The notes under the pieces: generated by a model | Databases searched by the model: none | The model's input: only the letters and a program-made list of their open reading frames with translations | Told to the model about the DNA's origin: nothing | Shown here: positions 1 to 14,449 of the stretch, piece after piece | How the letters are laid out: each line of letters begins with the position of its first letter | Numbering within the stretch: the stretch's first letter is position 1 | Program-made: the position numbers and the translations under genes | Source of the DNA: Argentina anserina | Lineage: Eukaryota; Streptophyta; Magnoliopsida; Rosales; Rosaceae | Direction: 5' to 3' | Assembly (NCBI RefSeq): GCF_933775445.1 | Contig: NW_026089473.1 | Coordinates: forward strand, 434,001-498,000 | DNA: 64,000 nt

Positions 1-866
1 ATCTTTACATCGTTTGCGTATCTTTACTATTCCAATTGTGTATCTTTACATCGTTTCCGTATCTTTACTATTCCAATTGTGTATCTTTTCATTTCTCGTT
101 TGAGTATCTTTCTGTAAGGCTTTCTGATGCCAGTTTCTATTGAATTTGAGAGTTTTGCAAGTGTGGGAGTGTGTTTCTTTCAAACTGAGTATCTTTACAT
201 CGTTTGCGTATCTTTACTATTCCAATTGTGTATCTTTCCATCGTTTGCGTATCTTTACTATTCTAATTGTGTATCTTTTCATTTCTCGTTTGAGTATCTT
301 TTTGTAAAGCTTTCTGATGCGAGTTTCTATTGAATTTGAGAGTTTTGCAAGTGTGGGAGTGTGTTTCTTTCAAACTGAGTATCTTTACATCGTTTGCGTA
401 TCTTTACTATTCCAATTGTGTATCTTTACATCGTTTGCGTATCTTTACTATTCTAATTGTGTATCTTATCATTTCTCGTTTGAGTATCTTTCTGTAAGGC
501 TTTATGATGCGAGTTTCTATTGAATTTGAGGGTTTTGCAAGTGTGGGAGTGTGTTTCTTTCAAACTGAGTATCTTTACATCGTTTGCGTATCTTTACTAT
601 TCCAATTGTGTATCTTTACATCGTTTGCGTATCTTTACAATTCCAATTGTGTATCTTTCCATTTCTCGTTTGAGTATCTTTCTGTAAGGCTTTCTGATGC
701 GAGATTCTATTGAATTTGAGAGTTTTGCAAGTGTGGGAGTGTGTTTCTTTCAAACTGAGTATCTTTACTATTCCAATTGTGTATCTTTACATCGTTTGCG
801 TATCTTTACTAGTCCAATTGTGTATCTTTTCATTTCTCGTTTGAGTATCTTTCTATAAGGCTTCTG

Positions 867-2845
867 ATGCGAGTTTCTATTGTATTTGAGAGTTTTGCAA
901 GTGTGGGAGTGTGTTTCTTTCAAACTGAGTATCTTTACATCGTTTGCGTATCTTTACTATTCCAATTGTGTATCTTTACATCGTTTCCGTATCTTTACTA
1001 TTCCAATTGTGTATCTTTTCATTTCTCGTTTGAGTATCTTTCTGTAAGGCTTTCTGATGCGAGTTTCTATTGAATTTGAGAGTTTTGCAAGTGTGGGAGT
1101 GTGTTTCTTTCAAACTGAGTATCTTTACATCGTTTGCGTATCTTTATTATTCCAATTGTGTATCTTTACATCTTTTGCGTATCTTTACTATTCCAATTCT
1201 GTATCTTTACATTGTTTCCGTATCTTTACTATTCCAATTGAGTATCTTTACATCGTTTGCGTATCTTTACAATTCCAATTGTGTATCTTTTCATTTCTCG
1301 TTTGAGTATCTTTCCGTAAGGCTTCTGATGTGAGTTTCTATTGTATTTGAGAGTTTTGCAAGTGTGGGAGTGTGATTCTTTCCAACTGAGTATCTTTACA
1401 TCGTTTGCGTATCTTTACTAGTCCAATTGTGTATCTTTTCATTTCTCGTTTGAGTATCTTTCTGTAAGGCTTCTGATGCGAGTTTCTATTGTATTTGAGA
1501 GTTTTGCAAGTGTGTGAGTGTGTTTCTTTCAAACTGAGTATCTTTACATCGTTTGCGTATCTTTACTATTCCAATTGTGTATCTTTACATCGTTTGTGTA
1601 TCTTTACAATTCCAATTGAGTATTTTTTTCATTTCTCGTTTGAGTATCTTTCTGTAAGGCTTTCTGATGCGAGTTTCTTTTGAATTTGAGAGTTTTGCAA
1701 GTGTGGGAGTGTGTTTCTTTCAAACTGAGTATCTTTACATCGTTTGCGTATGTTTACTATTCCAATTGTTTATCTTTACATCGTTTGCGTATCTTTACTA
1801 GTCTAATTGTGTATCTTTTCATTTCTCGTTTGAGTATCTTTCTGTAAGGCTTCTGATGCGAGTTTCTATTGTATTTGAGAGTTTTGCAAGTGTGGGAGTG
1901 TGTTTCTTTCAAACTGAGTATCTTTACATCGTTTGCGTATCTTTACTATTCCAATTGTGTATCTTTACATCGTTTCCGTATCTTTACTATTCCAATTGTG
2001 TATCTTTTCATTTCTCGTTTGAGTATCTTTCTGTAAGGCTTTCTGATGCGAGTTTCTATTGAATTTGAGAGTTTTGCAAGTGTGGGAGTGTGTTTCTTTC
2101 AAACTGAGTATCTTTACATCGTTTGCGTATCTTTATTATTCCAATTGTGTATCTTTACATCTTTTGCGTATCTTTACTATTCCAATTATGTATCTTTACA
2201 TTGTTTCCGTATCTTTACTATTCCAATTGAGTATCTTTACATCGTTTGCGTATCTTTACTATTCCAATTGTGTATCTTTTCATTTCTCGTTTGAGTATCT
2301 TTCTGTAAGGCTTTCTGATGCGAGTTTCTATTGTATTTGAGAGTTTTGCAAGTGTGGGAGTGTGTTTCTTTCAAACTGAGTATCTTTACATCGTTTGCGT
2401 ATCTTTACTATTCCAATTGTGTATCTTTTCATTTCTCGTTTGAGTATCTTTCTGTAAGGCTTCTGATGCGAGATTCTATTGTATTTGAGAGTTTTGCAAG
2501 TGTGGGAGTGTGTTTCTTTCAAACTGAGTATCTTTACATCGTTTGCGTATCTTTACTATTCCAATTGTGTATCTTTACATCGTTTGTGTATCTTTACAAT
2601 TCCAATTGAGTATTTTTTTCATTTCTCGTTTGAGTATCTTTCTGTAAGGCTTTCTGATGCGAGTTTCTTTTGAATTTGAGAGTTTTGCAAGTGTGGGAGT
2701 GTGTTTCTTTCAAACTGAGTATCTTTACATCGTTTGCGTATGTTTACTATTCCAATTGTGTATCTTTACATCGTTTGCGTATCTTTACTAGTCCAATTGT
2801 GTATCTTTTCATTTCTCGTTTGAGTATCTTTCTGTAAGGCTTCTG
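867..2845 (+). repeat. Higher-order repeat, 5 monomers, 989/990 bp, two copies
   Basis: Monomer starts at 867, 1057, 1328, 1476, 1667 and 1856 give lengths 190-271-148-191-189 (989 bp). The next copy starts at 1856, 2046, 2318, 2466, 2657 and 2846, giving 190-272-148-191-189 (990 bp). The same order of unusual lengths in both copies shows that the five-monomer block was duplicated as a unit. The 191-bp member carries a T-run variant (GAGTATTTTTTTCATTTC, near 1618 and 2608) and a TTTCTTTTGAATTTG start in the following monomer. Confidence 0.88.
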
Positions 2846-5800
2846 ATGCGAGTTTCTATTGTATTTGAGAGTTTTGCAAGTGTGGGAGTGTGTTTCTTTC
2901 AAACTGAGTATCTTTACATCGTTTGCGTATCTTTACTATTCCAATTGTGTATCTTTACATCGTTTCCGTATCTTTACTATTCCAATTGTGTATCTTTTCA
3001 TTTCTCGTTTGAGTATCTTTCTGTAAGGCTTTCTGATGCGAGTTTCTATTGAATTTGAGAGTTTTGCAAGTGTGGGAGTGTGTTTCTTTCAAACTGAGTA
3101 TCTTTACATCGTTTGCGTATCTTTACTATTCCAATTGTGTATCTTTACATCGTTTGCGTATCTTTACTATTCTAATTGTGTATCTTTTCATTTCTCGTTT
3201 GAGTATCTTTCTGTAAGGCTTTCTGATGCGAGTTTCTATTGAATTTGAGAGTTTTGCAAGTGTGGGAGTGTGTTTCTTTCAAACTGAGTATCTTTACATC
3301 GTTTGCGTATCTTTACTATTCCAATTGTGTATCTTTACAATTCCGATTGTGTATCTTTTCATTTCTCGTTTGAGTATCTTTTTGTAAGGCTTTCTGATGC
3401 GAGTTTCTATTGAATTTTAGAGTTTGGCAAGTGTGGGAGTGTGTTTCTTTCAAACTGAGTATCTTTACATCGTTTGCGTATCTTTACTATTCCAATTGTG
3501 TATCTTTACATCGTTTCCGTATCTTTACTATTCCAATTGTGTATCTTTTCATTTCTCGTTTGAGTATCTTTCTGTAAGGCTTTCTGATGCGAGTTTCTAT
3601 TGAATTTGAGAGTTTTGCAAGTGTGGGAGTGTGTTTCTTTCAAACTGAGTATCTTTACATCGTTTGCGTATCTTTACTATTCCAATTGTGTATCTTTACA
3701 TCGTTTCCCTATCTTTACTATTCCAATTGTGTATCTTTACATCGTTTGCGTATCTTTACTATTCTAATTGTGTATCTTTTCATTTCTCGTTTAAGTATCT
3801 TTTTGTAAGGCTTTCTGATGCGAGTTTCTATTGAATTTGAGAGTTTTGCAAGTGTGGGAGTGTGTTTCTTTCAAACTGAGTATCTTTACTATTCCAATTG
3901 TGTATCTTTACGTCGTTTGCGTATCTTTACTATTCTAATTGTGTATCTTTTCATTTCTCGTTTGTGTATCTTTCCGTAAGGCTTTATGATGCGAGTTTCT
4001 ATTGAATTTGAGGGTTTTGCAAGTGTGGGAGTGTGTTTCTTTCAAACTGAGTATCTTTACATCGTTTGCGTATCTTTACTATTCCAATTGTGTATCTTTA
4101 CATCGTTTGCGTATCATTACTATTCTAATTGTGTATCTTTTCATTTCTCGTTTGAGTATCTTTCTGTAAGGCTTTCTGATGCGAGTTTCTATTGAATTTG
4201 AGAGTTTTGCAAGTGTGGGAGTGTGTTTCTTTCAAACTGAGTATCTTTACATCGTTTGCGTATCTTTACTATTCCAATTGTGTATCTTTACATCGTTTGC
4301 GTATCTTTACTAGTCCAATTGTGTATCTTTTCATTTCTCGTTTGAGTATCTTTCTGTAAGGCTTCTGATGCGAGTTTCTATTGTATTTGAGAGTTTTGCA
4401 AGTGTGGGAGTGTGTTTCTTTCAAACTGAGTATCTTTACATCGTTTGCGTATCTTTACTATTTCAATTGTGTATCTTTTCATTTCTCGTCTGAGTATCTT
4501 TCTGTAAGGCTTCTGATGCGAGTTTCTATTGTATTTGAGAGTTTTGCAAGTGTGGGAGTGTGTTTCTTTCAAACTGAGTATCTTTACATCGTTTGCGTAT
4601 CTTTACTATTCGAATTGTGTATCTTTCCATTTCTCGTTTGAGTATCTTTCTGTAAGGCTTTTTGATGCGAGATTCTATTGAATTTGAGAGTTTTGCAAGT
4701 GTGGGAGTGTGTTTCTTTCAAACTGAGTATCTTTACATCGTTTGCGTATCTTTACTATTCCAATTGTGTATCTTTACATCGTTTGCGTATCTTTACTATT
4801 CCAATTGTGTATCTTTCCATTTCTCGTTTGAGTATCTTTCTGTAAGGCTTTTTGATGCGAGATTCTATTGAATTTGAGAGTTTTGCAAGTGTGGGAGTGT
4901 GTTTCTTTCAAACTGAGTATCTTTACTATTCCAATTGTGTATCTTTACGTCGTTTGCGTATCTTTACTATTCTAATTGTGTATCTTTTCATTTCTCGTTT
5001 GTGTATCTTTCCGTAAGGCTTTATGATGCGAGTTTCTATTGAATTTGAGGGGTTTGCAAGTGTGGGAGTGTGTTTCTTTCAAACTGAGTATCTTTACATC
5101 GTTTGCGTATCTTTACTATTCCAATTGTGTATCTTTACATCGTTTGCGTATCTTTACTATTCTAATTGTGTATCTTTTCATTTCTCGTTTGAGTATCTTT
5201 CTGTAAGGCTTTCTGATGCGAGTTTCTATTGAATTTGAGAGTTTTGCAAGTGTGGGAGTGTGTTTCTTTCAAACTGAGTATCTTTACATCGTTTGCGTAT
5301 CTTTACTATTCCAATTGTGTATCTTTACAATTCCGATTGTGTATCTTTTCATTTCTCGTTTGAGTATCTTTTTGTAAGGCTTTCTGATGCGAGTTTCTAT
5401 TGAATTTTAGAGTTTGGCAAGTGTGGGAGTGTGTTTCTTTCAAACTGAGTATCTTTACATCGTTTGCGTATGTTTACTATTCCAATTGTGTATCTTTACA
5501 TCGTTTGCGTATCTTTACTATTTCAATTGTGTATCTTTTCATTTCTCGTCTGAGTATCTTTCTGTAAGGCTTTCTGATGCGAGTTTCTATTGTATTTGAG
5601 AGTTTTGCAAGTGTGGGAGTGTGTTTCTTTCAAACTGAGTATCTTTACATCGTTTGCGTATCTTTACTATTCCAATTGTGTATCTTTACATCGTTTGCGT
5701 ATCTTTACTAGTCCAATTGTGTATCTTTTCATTTCTCGTCTGAGTATCTTTCTGTAAGGCTTCTGATGCGAGTTTCTATTGTATTTGAGAGTTTTGCAAG

Positions 5801-7138
5801 TGTGGGAGTGTGTTTCTTTCAAACTGAGTATCTTTACATCGTTTGCGTATCTTTACTATTCGAATTGTGTATCTTTACATCGTTTGCGTATCTTTACTAT
5901 TCCAATTGTGTATCTTTCCATTTCTCGTTTGAGTATCTTTCTGTAAGGCTTTTTGATGCGAGATTCTATTGAATTTGAGAGTTTTGCAAGTGTGGGAGTG
6001 TGTTTCTTTCAAACTGAGTATCTTTACATCGTTTGCGTATCTTTACTATTCCAATTGTGTATCTTTACAATTCCGATTGTGTATCTTTTCATTTCTCGTT
6101 TGAGTATCTTTTTGTAAGGCTTTCTGATGCGAGTTTCTATTGAATTTTAGAGTTTGGCAAGTGTGGGAGTGTGTTTCTTTCAAACTGAGTATCTTTACAT
6201 CGTTTGCGTATCTTTACTATTCCAATTGTGTATCTTTACATCGTTTCCGTATCTTTACTATTCCAATTGTGTATCTTTTCATTTCTCGTTTGAGTATCTT
6301 TCTGTAAGGCTTTCTGATGCGAGTTTCTATTGAATTTGAGAGTTTTGCAAGTGTGGGAGTGTGTTTCTTTCAAACTGAGTATCTTTACATCGTTTGCGTA
6401 TCTTTATTATTCCAATTGTGTATCTTTACATCTTTTGCGTATCTTTACTATTCCAATTCTGTATCTTTACATTGTTTCTGTATCTTTACTATTCCAATTG
6501 AGTATCTTTACATCGTTTGCGTATCTTTACAATTCCAATTGTGTATCTTTTCATTTCTCGTTTGAGTATCTTTCCGTAAGGCTTCTGATGTGAGTTTCTA
6601 TTGTATTTGAGAGTTTTGCAAGTGTGGGAGTGTGATTCTTTCCAACTGAGTATCTTTACATCGTTTGCGTATCTTTACTAGTCCAATTGTGTATCTTTTC
6701 ATTTCTCGTTTGAGTATCTTTCTGTAAGGCTTTCTGATGCGAGTTTCTATTGAATTTGAGAGTTTTGCAAGTGTGGGAGTGTGTTTCTTTCAAACTGAGT
6801 ATCTTTACATCGTTTGCGTATCTTTACTATTCCAATTGTGTATCTTTACATCGTTTCCCTATCTTTACTATTCCAATTGTGTATCTTTACATCGTTTGCG
6901 TATCTTTACTATTCTAATTGTGTATCTTTTCATTTCTCGTTTAAGTATCTTTTTGTAAGGCTTTCTGATGCGAGTTTCTATTGAATTTGAGAGTTTTGCA
7001 AGTGTGGGAGTGTGTTTCTTTCAAACTGAGTATCTTTACTATTCCAATTGTGTATCTTTACGTCGTTTGCGTATCTTTACTATTCTAATTGTGTATCTTT
7101 TCATTTCTCGTTTGTGTATCTTTCCGTAAGGCTTTATG

Positions 7139-10100
7139 ATGCGAGTTTCTATTGAATTTGAGGGTTTTGCAAGTGTGGGAGTGTGTTTCTTTCAAACTGA
7201 GTATCTTTACATCGTTTGCGTATCTTTACTATTCCAATTGTGTATCTTTACATCGTTTGCGTATCTTTACTATTCTAATTGTGTATCTTTTCATTTCTCG
7301 TTTGAGTATTTTTCTGTAAGGCTTTCTGATGCGAGTTTCTATTGAATTTGAGAGTTTTGCAAGTGTGGGAGTGTGTTTCTTTCAAACTGAGTATCTTTAC
7401 ATCGTTTGCGTATCTTTACTATTCCAATTGTGTATCTTTACAATTCCAATTGTGTATCTTTTCATTTCTCGTTTGAGTATCTTTTTGTAAGGCTTTCTGA
7501 TGCGAGTTTCTATTGAATTTGAGAGTTTGGCAAGTGTGGGAGTGTGTTTCTTTCAAACTGAGTATCTTTACATCGTTTGCGTATGTTTACTATTCCAATT
7601 GTGTATCTTTACATCGTTTGCGTATCTTTACTATTTCAATTGTGTATCTTTTCATTTCTCGTCTGAGTATCTTTCTGTAAGGCTTTCTGATGCGAGTTTC
7701 TATTGTATTTGAGAGTTTTGCAAGTGTGGGAGTGTGTTTCTTTCAAACTGAGTATCTTTACATCGTTTGCGTATCTTTACTATTTCAATTGTGTATCTTT
7801 TCATTTCTCGTCTGAGTATCTTTCTGTAAGGCTTCTGATGCGAGTTTCTATTGTATTTGAGAGTTTTGCAAGTGTGGGAGTGTGTTTCTTTCAAACTGAG
7901 TATCTTTACATCGTTTGCGTATCTTTACTATTCGAATTGTGTATCTTTACATCGTTTGCGTATCTTTACTATTCCAATTGTGTATCTTTCCATTTCTCGT
8001 TTGAGTATCTTTCTGTAAGGCTTTTTTATGCGAGATTCTATTGAATTTGAGAGTTTTGCAAGTGTGGGAGTGTGTTTCTTTCAAACTGAGTATCTTTACT
8101 ATTCCAATTGTGTATCTTTACGTCGTTTGCGTATCTTTACTATTCTAATTGTGTATCTTTTCATTTCTCGTTTGAGTATCTTTTTGTAAGGCTTTATGAT
8201 GCGAGTTTCTATTGAATTTGAGAGTTTGGCAAGTGTGGGAGTGTGTTTCTTTCAAACTGAGTATCTTTACATCGTTTGCGTATCTTTACTATTCCAATTG
8301 TGTATCTTTACATCGTTTGCGTATCTTTACTATTCTAATTGTGTATCTTTTCATTTCTCGTTTGAGTATTTTTCTGTAAGGCTTTCTGATGCGAGTTTCT
8401 ATTGAATTTGAGAGTTTTGCAAGTGTGGGAGTGTGTTTCTTTCAAACTGAGTATCTTTACATCGTTTGCGTATCTTTACTATTCCAATTGTGTATCTTTA
8501 CAATTCCAATTGTGTATCTTTTCATTTCTCGTTTGAGTATCTTTTTGTAAGGCTTTCTGATGCGAGTTTCTATTGAATTTGAGAGTTTGGCAAGTGTGGG
8601 AGTGTGTTTCTTTCAAACTGAGTATCTTTACATCGTTTGCGTATGTTTACTATTCCAATTGTGTATCTTTACATCGTTTGCGTATCTTTACTATTTCAAT
8701 TGTGTATCTTTTCATTTCTCGTCTGAGTATCTTTCTGTAAGGCTTTCTGATGCGAGTTTCTATTGTATTTGAGAGTTTTGCAAGTGTGGGAGTGTGTTTC
8801 TTTCAAACTGAGTATCTTTACATCGTTTGCGTATCTTTACTATTTCAATTGTGTATCTTTTCATTTCTCGTCTGAGTATCTTTCTGTAAGGCTTCTGATG
8901 CGAGTTTCTATTGTATTTGAGAGTTTTGCAAGTGTGGGAGTGTGTTTCTTTCAAACTGAGTATCTTTACATCGTTTGCGTATCTTTACTATTCGAATTGT
9001 GTATCTTTACATCGTTTGCGTATCTTTACTATTCCAATTGTGTATCTTTCCATTTCTCGTTTGAGTATCTTTCTGTAAGGCTTTTTGATGCGAGATTCTA
9101 TTGAATTTGAGAGTTTTGCAAGTGTGGGAGTGTGTTTCTTTCAAACTGAGTATCTTTACTATTCCAATTGTGTATCTTTACGTCGTTTGCGTATCTTTAC
9201 TATTCTAATTGTGTATCTTTTCATTTCTCGTTTGTGTATCTTTCCGTAAGGCTTTATGATGCGAGTTTCTATTGAATTTGAGGGTTTTGCAAGTGTGGGA
9301 GTGTGTTTCTTTCAAACTGAGTATCTTTACATCGTTTGCGTATCTTTACTATTCCAATTGTGTATCTTTACATCGTTTGCGTATCTTTACTATTCTAATT
9401 GTGTATCTTTTCATTTCTCGTTTGAGTATCTTTCTGTAAGGCTTTCTGATGCGAGTTTCTATTGAATTTGAGAGTTTTGCAAGTGTGGGAGTGTGTTTCT
9501 TTCAAACTGAGTATCTTTACATCGTTTGCGTATCTTTACTATTCCAATTGTGTATCTTTACATCGTTTGCGTATCTTTACTAGTCCAATTGTGTATCTTT
9601 TCATTTCTCGTTTGAGTATCTTTCTGTAAGGCTTCTGATGCGAGTTTCTATTGTATTTGAGAGTTTTGCAAGTGTGGGAGTGTGTTTCTTTCAAACTGAG
9701 TATCTTTACATCGTTTGCGTATCTTTACTATTTCAATTGTGTATCTTTTCATTTCTCATCTGAGTATCTTTCTGTAAGGCTTCTGATGCGAGTTTCTATT
9801 GTATTTGAGAGTTTTGCAAGTGTGGGAGTGTGTTTCTTTCAAACTGAGTATCTTTACATCGTTTGCGTATCTTTACTATTCGAATTGTGTATCTTTACAT
9901 CGTTTGCGTATCTTTACTATTCCAATTGTGTATCTTTCCATTTCTCGTTTGAGTATCTTTCTGTAAGGCTTTTTGATGCGAGATTCTATTGAATTTGAGA
10001 GTTTTGCAAGTGTGGGAGTGTGTTTCTTTCAAACTGAGTATCTTTACTATTCCAATTGTGTATTTTTACGTCGTTTGCGTATCTTTACTATTCTAATTGT

Positions 10101-13100
10101 GTATCTTTTCATTTCTCGTTTGTGTATCTTTCCGTAAGGCTTTATGATGCGAGTTTCTATTGAATTTGAGGGGTTTGCAAGTGTGGGAGTGTGTTTCTTT
10201 CAAACTGAGTATCTTTACATCGTTTGCGTATCTTTACTATTCCAATTGTGTATCTTTACATCGTTTGCGTATCTTTACTATTCTAATTGTGTATCTTTTC
10301 ATTTCTCGTTTGAGTATTTTTCTGTAAGGCTTTCTGATGCGAGTTTCTATTGAATTTGAGAGTTTTGCAAGTGTGGGAGTGTGTTTCTTTCAAACTGAGT
10401 ATCTTTACATCGTTTGCGTATCTTTACTATTCCAATTGTGTATCTTTACAATTCCAATTGTGTATCTTTTCATTTCTCGTTTGAGTATCTTTTTGTAAGG
10501 CTTTCTGATGCGAGTTTCTATTGAATTTGAGAGTTTGGCAAGTGTGGGAGTGTGTTTCTTTCAAACTGAGTATCTTTACATCGTTTGCGTATGTTTACTA
10601 TTCCAATTGTGTATCTTTACATCGTTTGCGTATCTTTACTATTTCAATTGTGTATCTTTTCATTTCTCGTCTGAGTATCTTTCTGTAAGGCTTTCTGATG
10701 CGAGTTTCTATTGTATTTGAGAGTTTTGCAAGTGTGGGAGTGTGTTTCTTTCAAACTGAGTATCTTTACATCGTTTGCGTATCTTTACTATTTCAATTGT
10801 GTATCTTTTCATTTCTCGTCTGAGTATCTTTCTGTAAGGCTTCTGATGCGAGTTTCTATTGTATTTGAGAGTTTTGCAAGTGTGGGAGTGTGTTTCTTTC
10901 AAACTGAGTATCTTTACATCGTTTGCGTATCTTTACTATTCGAATTGTGTATCTTTACATCGTTTGCGTATCTTTACTATTCCAATTGTGTATCTTTCCA
11001 TTTCTCGTTTGAGTATCTTTCTGTAAGGCTTTTTTATGCGAGATTCTATTGAATTTGAGAGTTTTGCAAGTGTGGGAGTGTGTTTCTTTCAAACTGAGTA
11101 TCTTTACTATTCCAATTGTGTATCTTTACGTCGTTTGCGTATCTTTACTATTCTAATTGTGTATCTTTTCATTTCTCGTTTGTGTATCTTTCCGTAAGGC
11201 TTTATGATGCGAGTTTCTATTGAATTTGAGGGTTTTGCAAGTGTGGGAGTGTGTTTCTTTCAAACTGAGTATCTTTACATCGTTTGCGTATCTTTACTAT
11301 TCCAATTGTGTATCTTTACATCGTTTGCGTATCTTTACTATTCTAATTGTGTATCTTTTCATTTCTCGTTTGAGTATCTTTCTGTAAGGCTTTCTGATGC
11401 GAGTTTCTATTGAATTTGAGAGTTTTGCAAGTGTGGGAGTGTGTTTCTTTCAAACTGAGTATCTTTACATCGTTTGCGTATCTTTACTATTCCAATTGTG
11501 TATCTTTACATCGTTTGCGTATCTTTACTATTCCAATTGTGTATCTTTTCATTTCTCGTTTGAGTATCTTTCTGTAAGGCTTTCTGATGCGAGTTACTAT
11601 TGAATTTGAGAGTTTTGCAAGTGTGGGAGTGTGTTTCTTTCAAACTGAGTATCTTTACATCGTTTGCGTATGTTTACTATTTCAATTGTGTATCTTTTCA
11701 TTTCTCGTCTGAGTATCTTTCTGTAAGGCTTCTGATGCGAGTTTCTATTGAATTTGAGAGTTTTGCAAGTGTGGGAGTGTGTTTCTTTCAAACTGAGTAT
11801 CTTTACATCGTTTGCGTATCGTTATTATTCCAATTGTGTATCTTTACATCGTTTGCGTATCTTTACTATTCCAATTGAGTATCTTTTCATTTCTCGTTTG
11901 AGTATCTTTCTGTAAGGCTTCTGATGCGAGTTTCTATTGAATTTGAGAGTTTTGCAAGTGTGGGAGTGTGTTTCTTTCAAACTTAGTATCTTTACATCGT
12001 TTGCGTATGTTTACTATTCCAATTGTGTATCTTTACATCGTTTGCGTATCTTTACTATTCCAATTGTGTATCTTTCCATTTCTCGTTTGAGTATCTTTCT
12101 GTAAGGCTTTTTGATGCGAGAGTCTATTGAATTTGAGAGTTTTGCAAGTGTGGGAGTGTGATTCTTTCAAACTGAGTATCTTTACTATTCCAATTGTGTA
12201 TCTTTACGTCGTTTGCGTATCTTTACTATTCTAATTGTGTATCTTTTCATTTCTCGTTTGAGTATCTTTCCGTAAGGCTTTATGATGCGAGTTTCTATTG
12301 AATTTGAGGGGTTTGCAAGTGTGGGAGTGTGTTTCTTTCAAACTGAGTATCTTTACATCGTTTGCGTATCTTTACTATTCCAATTGTGTATCTTTACATC
12401 GTTTGCGTATCTTTACTATTCTAATTGTGTATCTTTTCATTTCTCGTTTGAGTATTTTTCTGTAAGGCTTTCTGATGCGAGTTTCTATTGAATTTGAGAG
12501 TTTTGCAAGTGTGGGAGTGTGTTTCTTTCAAACTGAGTATCTTTACATCGTTTGCGTATCTTTACTATTCCAATTGTGTATCTTTACAATTCCAATTGTG
12601 TATCTTTTCATTTCTCGTTTGAGTATCTTTTTGTAAGGCTTTCTGATGCGAGTTTCTATTGAATTTGAGAGTTTGGCAAGTGTGGGAGTGTGTTTCTTTC
12701 AAACTGAGTATCTTTACATCGTTTGCGTATGTTTACTATTCCAATTGTGTATCTTTACATCGTTTGCGTATCTTTACTATTTCAATTGTGTATCTTTTCA
12801 TTTCTCGTCTGGTATCTTTCTGTAAGGCTTTCTGATGCGAGTTTCTATTGTATTTGAGAGTTTTGCAAGTGTGGGAGTGTGTTTCTTTCAAACTGAGTAT
12901 CTTTACATCGTTTGCGTATCTTTACTATTTCAATTGTGTATCTTTTCATTTCTCGTCTGAGTATCTTTCTGTAAGGCTTCTGATGCGAGTTTCTATTGTA
13001 TTTGAGAGTTTTGCAAGTGTGGGAGTGTGTTTCTTTCAAACTGAGTATCTTTACATCGTTTGCGTATCTTTACTATTCGAATTGTGTATCTTTACATCGT

Positions 13101-13343
13101 TTGCGTATCTTTACTATTCCAATTGTGTATCTTTCCATTTCTCGTTTGAGTATCTTTCTGTAAGGCTTTTTTATGCGAGATTCTATTGAATTTGAGAGTT
13201 TTGCAAGTGTGGGAGTGTGTTTCTTTCAAACTGAGTATCTTTACTATTCCAATTGTGTATCTTTACGTCGTTTGCGTATCTTTACTATTCTAATTGTGTA
13301 TCTTTTCATTTCTCGTTTGTGTATCTTTCCGTAAGGCTTTATG
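7139..13343 (+). repeat. Higher-order repeat zone, 6 monomers, 1060 bp, with variant copies
   Basis: Monomer starts 7139, 7329, 7500, 7690, 7838, 8028 and 8199 give lengths 190-171-190-148-190-171, summing to 1060 bp. The pattern repeats at 8199-9258 and 10147-11206, and again at 12285-13343, where one base is missing (TCTGGTATC near 12810, so 1059 bp). The copy at 9259-10146 is 888 bp, about one 171-bp monomer short, and 11207-12284 is rearranged. One 171-bp form has lost an A block between two B blocks; the other is the order B-A-B. A GTCGTTTGCG variant of block A and a TCGTCTGAG variant of the tail mark this zone. Confidence 0.87.
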
Positions 13344-14449
13344 ATGCGAGTTTCTATTGAATTTGAGGGTTTTGCAAGTGTGGGAGTGTGTTTCTTTCAA
13401 ACTGAGTATCTTTACATCGTTTGCGTATCTTTACTATTCCAATTGTGTATCTTTACATCGTTTGCGTATCTTTACTATTCTAATTGTGTATCTTTTCATT
13501 TCTCGTTTGAGTATCTTTCTGTAAGGCTTTCTGATGCGAGTTTCTATTGAATTTGAGAGTTTTGCAAGTGTGGGAGTGTGTTTCTTTCAAACTGAGTATC
13601 TTTACATCGTTTGCGTATCTTTACTATTCCAATTGTGTATCTTTACATCGTTTGCGTATCTTTACTATTCCAATTGTGTATCTTTTCATTTCTCGTTTGA
13701 GTATCTTTCTGTAAGGCTTTCTGATGCGAGTTACTATTGAATTTGAGAGTTTTGCAAGTGTGGGAGTGTGTTTCTTTCAAACTGAGTATCTTTACATCGT
13801 TTGCGTATGTTTACTATTTCAATTGTGTATCTTTTCATTTCTCGTCTGAGTATCTTTCTGTAAGGCTTCTGATGCGAGTTTCTATTGAATTTGAGAGTTT
13901 TGCAAGTGTGGGAGTGTGTTTCTTTCAAACTGAGTATCTTTACATCGTTTGCGTATCGTTATTATTCCAATTGTGTATCTTTACATCGTTTGCGTATCTT
14001 TACTATTCCAATTGAGTATCTTTTCATTTCTCGTTTGAGTATCTTTCTGTAAGGCTTCTGATGCGAGTTTCTATTGAATTTGAGAGTTTTGCAAGTGTGG
14101 GAGTGTGTTTCTTTCAAACTGAGTATCTTTACATCATTTGCGTATCTTTACTATTCCAATTGTGTATCTTTACATCGTTTGCGTATCTTTACTATTCCAA
14201 TTGTGTATCTTTTCATTTCTCGTTTGAGTATCTTTCTGTAAGGCTTCTGATGCGACTTTCTATTGTATTTGAGAGTTTTGCAAGTGTGGGAGTGTGTTTC
14301 TTTCAAACTGAGTATCTTTACATCGTTTGCGTATCTTTACTATTCCAATTGTGTATCTTTACATCGTTTGCGTATCTTTACTATTCCAATTGTGTATCTT
14401 TTCATTTCTCGTTTGAGTATCTTTCTGTAAGGCTTTCTGATGCGAGTTA

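Noticed and set aside
1338..1532. Recurrent 64-codon minus-strand open frame starting MKETHSHTCK, seen many times in the array
   Set aside because: It is the reverse complement of the linker plus one AB pair and occurs wherever the 148-bp monomer does. It is a by-product of the repeat.
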